Source of the DNA: DATAFF01 sp044870245
Lineage (GTDB): Bacteria > Pseudomonadota > Alphaproteobacteria > Rhizobiales > Aestuariivirgaceae
NCBI GenBank assembly: GCA_044870245.1
Contig: JBIOYR010000013.1
Coordinates: 1-64,000, forward strand
Length of the DNA: 64,000 nt
Reading direction: 5' to 3'
The notes below the pieces were generated by a model. It had not been told where the DNA came from. It worked only from the letters and a program-made list of their open reading frames with translations, and did no database searches. The translations under genes and the position numbers were made by a program. Each line of letters starts with the position of its first letter. Within the stretch, counting starts at the first letter, position 1. Below, piece by piece: positions 19,318 through 26,965 of the stretch.

Positions 19318-19346
19318 TTGACACCGGGCGCTGTTCACGGTATGTT
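19318..19346 (+). promoter_or_regulatory. Near-consensus housekeeping sigma promoter
   Basis: TTGACA at 19318-19323 and TATGTT at 19341-19346 are separated by 17 bp, an almost perfect sigma70 pattern. It starts only 9 bp after the right arm of the mutL-end repeat. The transcript would begin near 19353, leaving about 150 nt before the first plausible ATG at 19507. That leader holds GC-rich stem-forming segments, so it may be a structured 5' UTR or a small RNA. Confidence 0.6.
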
Positions 19347-19506
19347 CCTCAACACTCCCGGAATGGGGTCCGGGGCCTGGCGCGGTTCTGAAGCGCGCAT
19401 TCCTCCGCAACACACTTCACCGACATCGTCACCGCCAGGGGCAGGGCCTCATGGCCTCTTCACCGCGGTCGGGCGACGACGAAAGGCTAGATGGTGCTCT
19501 AATCCC

Positions 19507-19719
19507 ATGGCAGTGACACCGAAGAAGCGCATCACCTTCCGCAGCCGGCTCAATGCGATCCGGCGCACCCGTCAGCTCGTCTCCGACCAGATCGACGTCA
19601 TCGACCGCTCGACGCCCGACGGGTCGGCGCCGCCGGGCGAGATGGTGGCGGCGCTCACGCTCGGCGTCACCGGCTATATTGGCGGGCGGTCGGTTGAGAA
19701 GGTGTTCGGGAAGAGCTGA
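19507..19719 (+). CDS. Small basic protein, function unknown
   Basis: A possible 70-residue protein that I do not recognise. The first third is basic (TPKKRITFRSRLNAIRRTR), the middle is acidic, and the end (MVAALTLGVTGYIGGRSVEKVF) could form a short amphipathic helix. The start is uncertain: no strong ribosome site precedes the ATG, and the open frame extends upstream across the promoter. The near-consensus promoter upstream supports expression of something here. Confidence 0.4.
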   Translation: MAVTPKKRITFRSRLNAIRRTRQLVSDQIDVIDRSTPDGSAPPGEMVAALTLGVTGYIGGRSVEKVFGKS

Positions 19720-19792
19720 GCCCTCCATTCATCGATCGTTCACAATCACGGTGGCAGTACACTCACCACTTGCGGATGCAAAAGTGAGACCG

Positions 19793-20068
19793 ATGCGACG
19801 AGTGAGGACGATAGCGGCCCTGGCCGTCGCGTCGATGCTTGCCTTCGGCCCGGCTGCCACCCCGGCGGCGGCCCAGGAATCCGGCGATGCCAAGATCATT
19901 CCGCCGTCTGTGGTCTACCGGATCGTGAAGGAGTATGCTCCCGGTGCAACCGTGCTGCGCGTGACGCTGCAGCCGGAGACGCAGATCTATGCGGTCCGGC
20001 TCAGAAGCGGCAACACGGTGCGGCGGCTGCTCATCGATGGCAAGAGCGGTCGCATCGTCGGGGAATGA
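19793..20068 (+). CDS. Exported PepSY-like protein next to a two-component system
   Basis: A 91-residue protein with a signal peptide (cleavage near the AAAQE at about 28) and a mature part resembling a single PepSY domain: helix SVVYRIVKEY, strand AVRLRSG, then RRLLIDGKSGRIVGE. Small periplasmic PepSY proteins are often encoded beside PhoP/PhoQ-like systems and may modulate the sensor. It lies 46 bp before the response regulator gene. The start could also be a GTG nine bases earlier. Confidence 0.65.
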   Translation: MRRVRTIAALAVASMLAFGPAATPAAAQESGDAKIIPPSVVYRIVKEYAPGATVLRVTLQPETQIYAVRLRSGNTVRRLLIDGKSGRIVGE

Positions 20069-20114
20069 GACGGGGCCCAGGGCCGCCGCTCGCATAACGC
20101 AAGTGACCGGAACC

Positions 20115-20786
20115 ATGCGACTGCTCGTTGTAGAGGATGATCCTGATCTCAACCGTCAGCTCGTCACGGCGCTGACCGATGCCGGCTATGCCGTCGACAC
20201 CGCCAGCGACGGCGAGGAGGGCCACTATCTCGGCGAGACCGAGCCCTATGATGCGGTGATCCTCGATCTCGGCCTGCCGGTGATGGACGGGGTGTCAATC
20301 CTCGAGTCGTGGCGCCGCGAGGGCCGCAAGATGCCGGTGCTGATCCTCACCGCCCGCGACCGCTGGAGCGACAAGGTGGCGGGATTCGATGCGGGTGCGG
20401 ACGATTATGTGTCGAAGCCGTTCCATATGGAGGAGGTGCTGGCGCGGGTTCGGGCGCTGCTCAGGCGCAGCGCCGGCCATGCGTCGAGCGAGATCGGCTG
20501 CGGGCCCTTGCGGCTCGACACCAAGGCGGCGCGGGTGTCGGTCGACGGCCAGGCGGTCAAGCTCACCTCGCTCGAGTTCCGATTGCTCGCCTATCTGATG
20601 CATCACAAGGGCCGGGTGGTGTCGCGCACCGAGCTCGTCGAGCATCTCTACGACCAGGATTTCGATCGCGACTCCAACACCATCGAGGTGTTCATCGGGC
20701 GCCTGCGCAAGAAGCTCGGCGTCGACGTGCTGCGGACCATCCGAGGGCTTGGTTACTGCATCACCGAGCCGGATGATGCATCCTAG
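20115..20786 (+). CDS. OmpR/PhoP-family response regulator
   Basis: A 223-residue transcriptional regulator. The receiver domain has the acidic pocket EDD at 7-9, the phosphoacceptor Asp51 (VILDLGLP), the Thr of LTARD and the Lys of SKPF. The C-terminal winged helix (about 125-218) has LTSLEFRLL, RTELVEHLYD and the recognition segment SNTIEVFIGRLRKKLG. It overlaps its sensor kinase gene by 14 bp. The upstream PepSY gene and this pair form a likely operon responding to an envelope signal. Confidence 0.92.
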   Translation: MRLLVVEDDPDLNRQLVTALTDAGYAVDTASDGEEGHYLGETEPYDAVILDLGLPVMDGVSILESWRREGRKMPVLILTARDRWSDKVAGFDAGADDYVSKPFHMEEVLARVRALLRRSAGHASSEIGCGPLRLDTKAARVSVDGQAVKLTSLEFRLLAYLMHHKGRVVSRTELVEHLYDQDFDRDSNTIEVFIGRLRKKLGVDVLRTIRGLGYCITEPDDAS

Positions 20787-22149
20787 CTCGCTGGCGTTCC
20801 GGCTGACGGTCTCGGCAGCGATCGTCAGCCTCGTGCTTCTGGTATCGGCGGGACTTCTCCTCTCCTATCTCTTCCAGGTCACGATCGAGCGCAATTTCGA
20901 CGCGCGGCTGCAGGCGGTGCTCGACGGGCTCTTGGCCAATGTCGAGGTCAACGAGGATGGCGCGCCGGTGGTGCTCGGGGCGATCGCCGATACGCGCTTC
21001 AAGCTGCCGCTGTCGGGCTGGTACTGGCAGGTGTCGGCGCTCGACGGGCGGCCGGAACACGAGCTTGTCTCGGAGTCGCTGCTCGACAACCGGCTCCGGG
21101 CGCCCGATCCGGCCATCCGGGTGCGCGACGATGCGGGGCTCGCCCGCTTCTACCTGATCGATCAGAGCGGGACGCAGCTGCGCGGCATCGAGCAGCGCTT
21201 CACGCTGTTCGGCGGCAAGCAGCAATTCTCCTTTCTGGTGGCCGGCAATTTCGACGAGCTGAAGCGCGAGATCGCCGCCTTCACCCAGACGCTGTGGGCG
21301 GTGCTGGCGGTGCTTGGCATGGGGCTCCTGGTGGCGATCCTGGTGCAGGTGCGCTTCGGCCTCAGGCCGCTCAGGCGCCTCCAGGACGAGCTGTCGGCGA
21401 TCCGCAGCGGAGCGCAGGAGCGGCTCGCCGGGCGCTATCCGGTCGAGATCGAGCCGGTGTCGAACGAGCTCAACCTGTTGCTCCAGTCGAACACCGAGAT
21501 CGTCGATCGGGCGCGCACCCAGGTCGGCAATCTGGCGCATGCGCTGAAGACGCCGCTCAGCGTGCTGAGCAACGAGGCGCGCATCCATGGCGGCGAGCTC
21601 GGCCACAAGGTGGGCGAGCAGGCGGCGATCATGAGCGAGCAGGTGAGCATGTATCTCGATCGGGCGCGGCGGGCGGCGCGGGCATCGTCGCTCGGTGCCG
21701 CCACCGAGGTCTGCGATGTCGTCGAGGCGCTGGCGCGGACGCTGAAGCGGATCCATTTCGAGCGCGGCATGGATTGCGCGGTGGCATGTCCGGTGGGGCT
21801 CAAGTTCCGCGGCGAGCGGCAGGATCTCGAGGAGATGCTCGGCAATCTGCTCGACAATGCGTTCAAATGGGCAAGGAAGCGGATCGATGTCGAGGTGACG
21901 GCGGTGCGCGGCGACGATCAGGGGCGGCACTGGCTCAGGGTGAAGGTCGGCGACGACGGGCCGGGGCTGCCGGTGGAAAAGCGGGCCGACGCGCTGAAGC
22001 GCGGCCAGCGGCTCGACGAGACGAAGCCGGGCTCGGGGCTCGGGCTCAACATCGTCAACGAGACGGCGACGATGTATGGCGGATCGGTGAGCCTCGACCG
22101 CTCGCCGCTGGGCGGGCTCTTGGCGACGCTGCAGCTGCCGGCGGTTTAG
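20773..22149 (+). CDS. Membrane sensor histidine kinase (PhoQ-like)
   Basis: A 458-residue sensor kinase. Membrane spans lie at about 8-33 and 172-195 and flank a periplasmic domain of about 140 residues. A HAMP-like linker follows. The phosphoacceptor is His256 in HALKTPLS. The catalytic domain shows the N box (LLDNAFKWA), GDDGPGLP and GSGLGLNIV. It is the partner of the preceding response regulator. The signal is not evident. Two adjacent ATGs (20773 and 20776) are equally possible starts. Confidence 0.92.
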   Translation: MMHPSSLAFRLTVSAAIVSLVLLVSAGLLLSYLFQVTIERNFDARLQAVLDGLLANVEVNEDGAPVVLGAIADTRFKLPLSGWYWQVSALDGRPEHELVSESLLDNRLRAPDPAIRVRDDAGLARFYLIDQSGTQLRGIEQRFTLFGGKQQFSFLVAGNFDELKREIAAFTQTLWAVLAVLGMGLLVAILVQVRFGLRPLRRLQDELSAIRSGAQERLAGRYPVEIEPVSNELNLLLQSNTEIVDRARTQVGNLAHALKTPLSVLSNEARIHGGELGHKVGEQAAIMSEQVSMYLDRARRAARASSLGAATEVCDVVEALARTLKRIHFERGMDCAVACPVGLKFRGERQDLEEMLGNLLDNAFKWARKRIDVEVTAVRGDDQGRHWLRVKVGDDGPGLPVEKRADALKRGQRLDETKPGSGLGLNIVNETATMYGGSVSLDRSPLGGLLATLQLPAV

Positions 22150-22154
22150 GAACA

Positions 22155-22257
<103 letters not shown>

Positions 22258-22338
22258 TTCTTCGCGCTCCAATAGGTCGCGACCTCACCACTGACTTGCC
22301 ACAATGTCCGCCATCATTCCCGCCCGGGGAAAGAGCGG

Positions 22339-24309
22339 ATGACGATCCTCGGAAAGCCGAGATCTCTGACGGTCCATGTCGCGCTGGCGTTCGCCGTGCT
22401 GTTCGCGGTGCTGGCCGCGGCGCTGATCGGCTTCTCCACGCTGTCGAGCCGGGCGCTGGTGCTCGACGCGGCGCGCAAGCTCGCCGATGCGCGGCTCGAT
22501 CTCCTGGCCGGCGAGACCCAGGCGAAATTCGAGCGGATCGAGCTCGCGGTGCAGGCGATCGCCGGCGACCGGCGCATCGGCGATCCGGCGACGCTGATCG
22601 CCGACCATCGGCTGCTGCTCGGCTATTTCAACGATCTTCCGGATCTCGACGGCGTCTATGTCGGCTATCCGAGCGGCGCGTTCTTCCATGTGGTGTCGCC
22701 GGCACGCAGCGACGCCTGGGCGCGCACCCTCGGCGCGCCTGCCGATGCGGCTTACGCGATCCGGCTGATCGGCGCCGACCCGGACGGGTCGCGACAGTCG
22801 ATCTGGTCGTTCTACGATGCCGACGGCAAGGCGATCGGCCAAAGCGCGGCGACCACCGCCAATTACGATCCGCGGCTTCGGCCATGGTACCGCAAGGCGA
22901 TGGAGGCGAGCGGCATCGCCTGGACGCCGTCCTACGTGTTCGCCACCACGCGCGAGGTCGGCCTCACCATGTCGCTGGCGGCGGTCCGCGCCGAAGGCGT
23001 GGTGGTCGGCGCCGACGTCACCCTGACCAGGCTCGGCGAGATGCTCGACCGGCAGAAGATCTCGCCCACCACCAGGGTGGTGCTGTTCGATGGCCGCGGC
23101 CGGCTCATCGCCTTCTCGGGCATGGCGGCAGATGCCTTCGACGATGCTCCGTCCTCGGACGGAAAGCGCATCGGCCCGACCATCCGGCAGGATGGCGACA
23201 AGATCCTCGCCGCGGTGTTCAACGCGGTCGAGCGCGACGGGTCGGGGGCGAGCTTCGGGCCGGCGATCGCCAATAACAACGAACGCTATGTGATCGCCGC
23301 GAAGCCGGTCAATGCGTCGACCCAGCAGCTTCATGCGGTGATGGGAGCGCCGGTCGAGGAGCTGATGAGCGAGGTGACGCGCCACAGCCGCAAGGCCTGG
23401 CTGGTGTCGGCGCTGATCGCGCTGATGAGCCTCCCCGTCATCTATTTCGTGGCGCAGCTGATCGCCCGGCCGCTCAACGAGCTGTCGCTCGAGGCCAAGA
23501 AGCTCAAGAGCTTCAATCTCGCCGAGCCGCTGACCACCCGCTCGCGGATCCGCGAGGTGCAGCGCCTCGCCGACGCCATGCGGGCGGCCAAGGCGGGCCT
23601 GCAGACCTTCGGTCTCTATGTGCCGAAGGAGCTGGTGCGCCAGGTGCTCGCCTCCGGCGTCGAGCCGAGTCTCGGGGGAGAGGAACGCGACCTGACGATC
23701 ATGTTCCTCGACCTCGACGGCTTCACCAGCTTTGCCGAGAACAGCACGCCCGACGAGATCACCCAGCTCCTCTCCGACTTCTTCTCGCTCGCCTCGCAGG
23801 AGATCGCCAAGGGCGGCGGCTGCGTCGACAAATTCATCGGCGACGGCATCATGGCGATCTGGAATGCGCCGGTGCTGACCCCCGACCATGCGATGCGCGC
23901 CTGCCAATGCGCGCTCAACATCCAGACCCGCCTCGGCCAGGCCAATGCGGTCAGACGCGCGAGCAACCTGCCGCCGCTCAAGGCGCGCATCGGCATTCAT
24001 TCGGGACCGGCGGTGATCGGCAATGTCGGCTCGGCCGACCGGCTGGAATATACGGCGATCGGCGATGCGGTGAACATCGCGGCGCGGCTCGAGGCGCTGA
24101 ACAAGGAGCTCGACACGCAGATCCTGGTGAGCGGCGAGGTGGCCCAGCGGGTGCGCGGCCGGCTCGTCGTGGTGGCGAAGGGCCGCTCCGCGCTCAAGGG
24201 CCGCATGGGGCGGGTCGAGGTCCATGCGCTGCGCGGCGGACCGGCAGCCGGCAGAGACGATCAGTACACAGAGGAAAAGGTCTCGGAGGCGAGCCGGGCC
24301 GTTGGATGA
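22339..24309 (+). CDS. Cache-domain class III adenylate/guanylate cyclase
   Basis: A 656-residue membrane cyclase. An N-terminal span (about 11-33) and a second span (about 353-376) enclose a periplasmic double-Cache-type sensor. A HAMP-like linker leads to the catalytic domain (about 445-640). Metal-binding Asp458 is in FLDLDGF and a second Asp follows in FIGDGIMA. The segment LEYTAIGDAVNIAARLE carries the transition-state region. It probably makes cAMP in response to a small extracytoplasmic ligand; cGMP cannot be excluded. It stands alone between a repeat and a convergent regulator gene. Confidence 0.88.
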   Translation: MTILGKPRSLTVHVALAFAVLFAVLAAALIGFSTLSSRALVLDAARKLADARLDLLAGETQAKFERIELAVQAIAGDRRIGDPATLIADHRLLLGYFNDLPDLDGVYVGYPSGAFFHVVSPARSDAWARTLGAPADAAYAIRLIGADPDGSRQSIWSFYDADGKAIGQSAATTANYDPRLRPWYRKAMEASGIAWTPSYVFATTREVGLTMSLAAVRAEGVVVGADVTLTRLGEMLDRQKISPTTRVVLFDGRGRLIAFSGMAADAFDDAPSSDGKRIGPTIRQDGDKILAAVFNAVERDGSGASFGPAIANNNERYVIAAKPVNASTQQLHAVMGAPVEELMSEVTRHSRKAWLVSALIALMSLPVIYFVAQLIARPLNELSLEAKKLKSFNLAEPLTTRSRIREVQRLADAMRAAKAGLQTFGLYVPKELVRQVLASGVEPSLGGEERDLTIMFLDLDGFTSFAENSTPDEITQLLSDFFSLASQEIAKGGGCVDKFIGDGIMAIWNAPVLTPDHAMRACQCALNIQTRLGQANAVRRASNLPPLKARIGIHSGPAVIGNVGSADRLEYTAIGDAVNIAARLEALNKELDTQILVSGEVAQRVRGRLVVVAKGRSALKGRMGRVEVHALRGGPAAGRDDQYTEEKVSEASRAVG

Positions 24310-24312
24310 CCC

Positions 24313-25302
24313 CTAAGCCGCCGCCCCGCTCTCCAGCATCGGGATGCCGCGCTCGCGATAGGGGGTGCGGCCATAAAAGGCGCGGTAGCATTTGGAGAAA
24401 TGCGACGGCGAGGAGAAGCCGCAGGCAAGCGCCACATTGATCACCGACATCTCGGTCTGCAGCAGCAGCGAGCGCGCCTTCTTCAGCCGGAGCTCGAGAT
24501 AATAGCGCTTGGGCGAGCGGTCGAGATAACGGCGGAACAGCCGCTCGAGCTGGCGGGTCGACAGGCCGGCGCGCTTGGCCAGCAGGCTCGGCGACAGCGG
24601 CTCCTCGAGATTCTGCTCCATCTGGTCGATGATGCCGACGAGCTTGGGATGGCGGGCGCCGATGCGGGCGGGGAGCGACATGCGCTGGTGCTCGCTGTGG
24701 TGCCGGATCGGCGAGTGCAGCACCAGCTCGGCGACGGCGGCGGCAAGCTCGGAGCCGTGCTGGCTGGCGATCAGCGCCAGCATCATGTCGAGCGCCGAGG
24801 TGCCGCCGGCGCTGGTGAAGCGGTCGCGATCGATCTCGAACAGGCTGCCGGTGATGTCGAGCTCGGGGAAGGCCTCGCCGAAGCCCGGCAGGTTCTCCCA
24901 ATGGATGGTGCAGCGATAGCCGTCGAGCACCCCGGCCTCGGCCAGGAGATGGGCGCCGGTGCACAGCGCCCCGATGTCGGTGCCGCGGCGCGCCGCCCGG
25001 CGCAGCCAGTTGATCAGTCGACGATCCATATGGTGCTGGACGTTGATGCCGCCGCAGACCAGCACCGGCGCATGCTCGGGGATCGCCTCGAGATCGCCAT
25101 CGGCCATGATCTGCAGGCCGTTCGACGCCCTGACCGGTCCGCCATCGGGCGAATGCATGGTCCAGACATAGAGCTCCTTCTCGGCCTGGCGGTTGGCGAG
25201 GCGCAAAGGCTCGATCGCCGAGGTCACCGGCATCATGGTGAAGTCGGGGATGAGAACGAGCGCGATGCGCTGGGGGAGCGAGCGGGGCTTGTCGCCGAAC
25301 AT
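24313..25302 (-). CDS. GlxA/GbdR-family transcriptional activator
   Basis: A 329-residue regulator. The N-terminal DJ-1/PfpI-like domain (about 12-190) includes LVCGGINVQ and ALCTGAHLLAEAG, and a C-terminal AraC-type double helix-turn-helix (about 225-320) includes STRQLERLFRRYL and CGFSSPSHFSKCYRAF. This is the architecture of GbdR, the activator of glycine-betaine and sarcosine catabolic genes in Pseudomonas. The sarcosine oxidase operon and a folate reductase-like gene lie next to it, which supports a similar role. It is divergent from the folate reductase-like gene with 176 bp between them. Confidence 0.85.
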   Translation of the reverse strand: MFGDKPRSLPQRIALVLIPDFTMMPVTSAIEPLRLANRQAEKELYVWTMHSPDGGPVRASNGLQIMADGDLEAIPEHAPVLVCGGINVQHHMDRRLINWLRRAARRGTDIGALCTGAHLLAEAGVLDGYRCTIHWENLPGFGEAFPELDITGSLFEIDRDRFTSAGGTSALDMMLALIASQHGSELAAAVAELVLHSPIRHHSEHQRMSLPARIGARHPKLVGIIDQMEQNLEEPLSPSLLAKRAGLSTRQLERLFRRYLDRSPKRYYLELRLKKARSLLLQTEMSVINVALACGFSSPSHFSKCYRAFYGRTPYRERGIPMLESGAAA

Positions 25303-25330
25303 GACGGTCGAAACTCACCAAAAGGAGTAA

Positions 25331-25366
25331 GCGAATTCGCGACATTACATATGCCAAAAGCGGCAT
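25331..25366. promoter_or_regulatory. Palindromes in the divergent glxA-like / MTHFR-like promoter region
   Basis: GCGAATTCGC (25331-25340) is a perfect 10-bp palindrome. ATGCC and GGCAT (25351-25355 and 25362-25366) form an inverted repeat around AAAAGC. Both lie between the two divergent starts and are candidate operator sites. No binding protein is assigned. Confidence 0.35.
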
Positions 25367-25478
25367 GGTCCGACAAGTGAAGTCGCAATTTCGGGGATCG
25401 ATGCCGGTTCCGCCTGCGCGGGATTCCTCGGTTTGAGGCGAAGAGGGGCGGCAACGCTCTCCCATCAGGAACAAACCG

Positions 25479-26354
25479 ATGCTGACCAAGCCGCTCGCCT
25501 ATGCCGCCATCGATCAAGTCCCGGATTTCCTGAGCAGGATGTCGGTCGAGATCACGGCGAAGCAGGCGGACAAGCTGCCGCTCATCGCCTCGCGGATGCG
25601 GCCCGGCGCGGAAGTATTCGTGGCGCTGATCGATCCGGGCGATCTCGAAGGCCAGATTGCAGCGGTCGGGGCGATCCACGCCCATGGGTTGCGCCCCGTT
25701 CCGCATGTGCCGGCGCGCTTCGTGCGCGACCGCGACGATCTTGCGCGGCGGCTCGCGGCCTTTGCCGCGAAGGGCAGGGTGGAGCGAATTTTGGTGCTGG
25801 GGGGCGGCGCCAAGCATCCGCTCGGCAGCTACAAGGCGGCGATCGAGCTGCTCGAGACCGGGCTGCTGCAGGCCAACGGCATCGCCGGCTTCGGCATGGC
25901 CGGCCATCCGGAAGGCAATGCCGACATCACCTCGACGCTGGGCGAGGCGACGCTGATCGAGGCGCTCAAGGTCAAGCAGGCCTATGCGAGCGACCACGGG
26001 CTCAAGGCCTTCATCGCGACGCAGTTCCTGTTCGCCGCCGAGCCGGTGGCGGCGTGGGCCGAGACACTGAAAGCCCATGGCATCGCGCTGCCGATCGCGG
26101 TCGGCGTGCCGGGACCGGCCACCATCAAGACGCTGGTGCGCTATGCCCAGATGTGCGGCGTCGGCCAGTCGGCGCGGTTCATCCGCAAGCAGGCGCTGAA
26201 TGTGAGCAAGCTCCTGACGGTCAACGCGCCCGATGCCTTCGTCGCCGATCTCGCCCGCCTCGCCGGGGAGCGGCCGGAGCTCCACATCGCGCGGCCGCAT
26301 TTCTATCCGTTCGGCGGGTTCGACAAGCTGTTCGATTGGGTGGGGAGGCAGTAG
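25479..26354 (+). CDS. Methylenetetrahydrofolate reductase-family protein
   Basis: A 291-residue TIM-barrel protein of the MTHFR family. Recognisable parts are the N-terminal SVEITAK strand with its Glu, the central FGMAGHPEGN corresponding to the family's GYPExH segment, FIATQFLF, and PIAVGVPGP. Relatives encoded near betaine or sarcosine catabolism genes handle C1 units on folate. Sarcosine oxidase makes methylene-THF, so this enzyme could reduce or route that product. Its final codons and TAG stop lie inside the heptamer palindrome shared with convergent soxG. Direction of the reaction is inferred. Confidence 0.75.
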   Translation: MLTKPLAYAAIDQVPDFLSRMSVEITAKQADKLPLIASRMRPGAEVFVALIDPGDLEGQIAAVGAIHAHGLRPVPHVPARFVRDRDDLARRLAAFAAKGRVERILVLGGGAKHPLGSYKAAIELLETGLLQANGIAGFGMAGHPEGNADITSTLGEATLIEALKVKQAYASDHGLKAFIATQFLFAAEPVAAWAETLKAHGIALPIAVGVPGPATIKTLVRYAQMCGVGQSARFIRKQALNVSKLLTVNAPDAFVADLARLAGERPELHIARPHFYPFGGFDKLFDWVGRQ

Positions 26355-26420
26355 GCAGCAGGCAGCAGGCAGCAGGGAAGGTCGCCGATCACTGCCTATT
26401 TGCCTAATGCCTACTGCCTA
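26346..26420. repeat. TAGGCAG heptamer palindrome between convergent genes
   Basis: Left arm AGGCAGTAGGCAGCAGGCAG, a centre with GGGAAGG, and right arm CACTGCC through ACTGCC ending at 26420. The left arm supplies the TAG of the MTHFR-like gene (26352-26354). The right arm, read on the minus strand, supplies the TAG of soxG (26411-26413). One element therefore ends two converging reading frames. Confidence 0.95.
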
Positions 26421-26965
26421 ACGTCTCTCCCCCACAGCACCACTCGCGACTCCGGCCTCGCCGCCGTCTCGAGGAACTGCCGCACATGGGGGCCGACGCT
26501 GCGGAAGACGTAGAGGTCGAGGATCTCGGGCCTGTCGCTCACCACATGCACCATCGCGGCGAGCTCGGCGAAGCTCAGGCGGCGCACCGTTCCGGCGCGA
26601 TAGTCCGTATGCGTCAGATCGGCGGAGGCGCCCTTCATCACCACCTCGCGGGCGCCGAGGCCGGTGATGCGGAAGATGGCGCGGGCATCGGAGAGATCGA
26701 CCACCAGCGCATGGTGATCGGCGAGCGCCGCCTCAAGCCGCTCGGTCAGCGGCGCGGCCTCATCATAGGGGAGGGTGATCAACCATTGATCGAGCGACAG
26801 CCACAGGACCGTGGTCGAGCCTTTGGTGGCGGAGCTGCGCGGCGCGAGCGGCAGATCGAGGCCGAGCACGGAGCGGACGACATCGCGGAATTCGGGCACG
26901 GAAGGATCGCCCTTGAGGTCGATCATGCCGCGGTCGTGCAATTCCTCGATGACGATCTCAGACAT
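26411..26965 (-). CDS. soxG: Sarcosine oxidase gamma subunit
   Basis: A 184-residue SoxG, the small gamma subunit of heterotetrameric sarcosine oxidase, with a fold related to the aminomethyltransferase barrel. Segments such as TVLWLSLDQWLITLP and LVVDLSDARAIFRITG are typical. Length fits. Its start overlaps the soxA 3' end by 8 bp. The last three residues (VRQ region) and the stop are encoded by the right arm of the palindrome, so the ancestral C-terminus was probably altered by the insertion. Confidence 0.9.
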   Translation of the reverse strand: MSEIVIEELHDRGMIDLKGDPSVPEFRDVVRSVLGLDLPLAPRSSATKGSTTVLWLSLDQWLITLPYDEAAPLTERLEAALADHHALVVDLSDARAIFRITGLGAREVVMKGASADLTHTDYRAGTVRRLSFAELAAMVHVVSDRPEILDLYVFRSVGPHVRQFLETAARPESRVVLWGRDVRQ

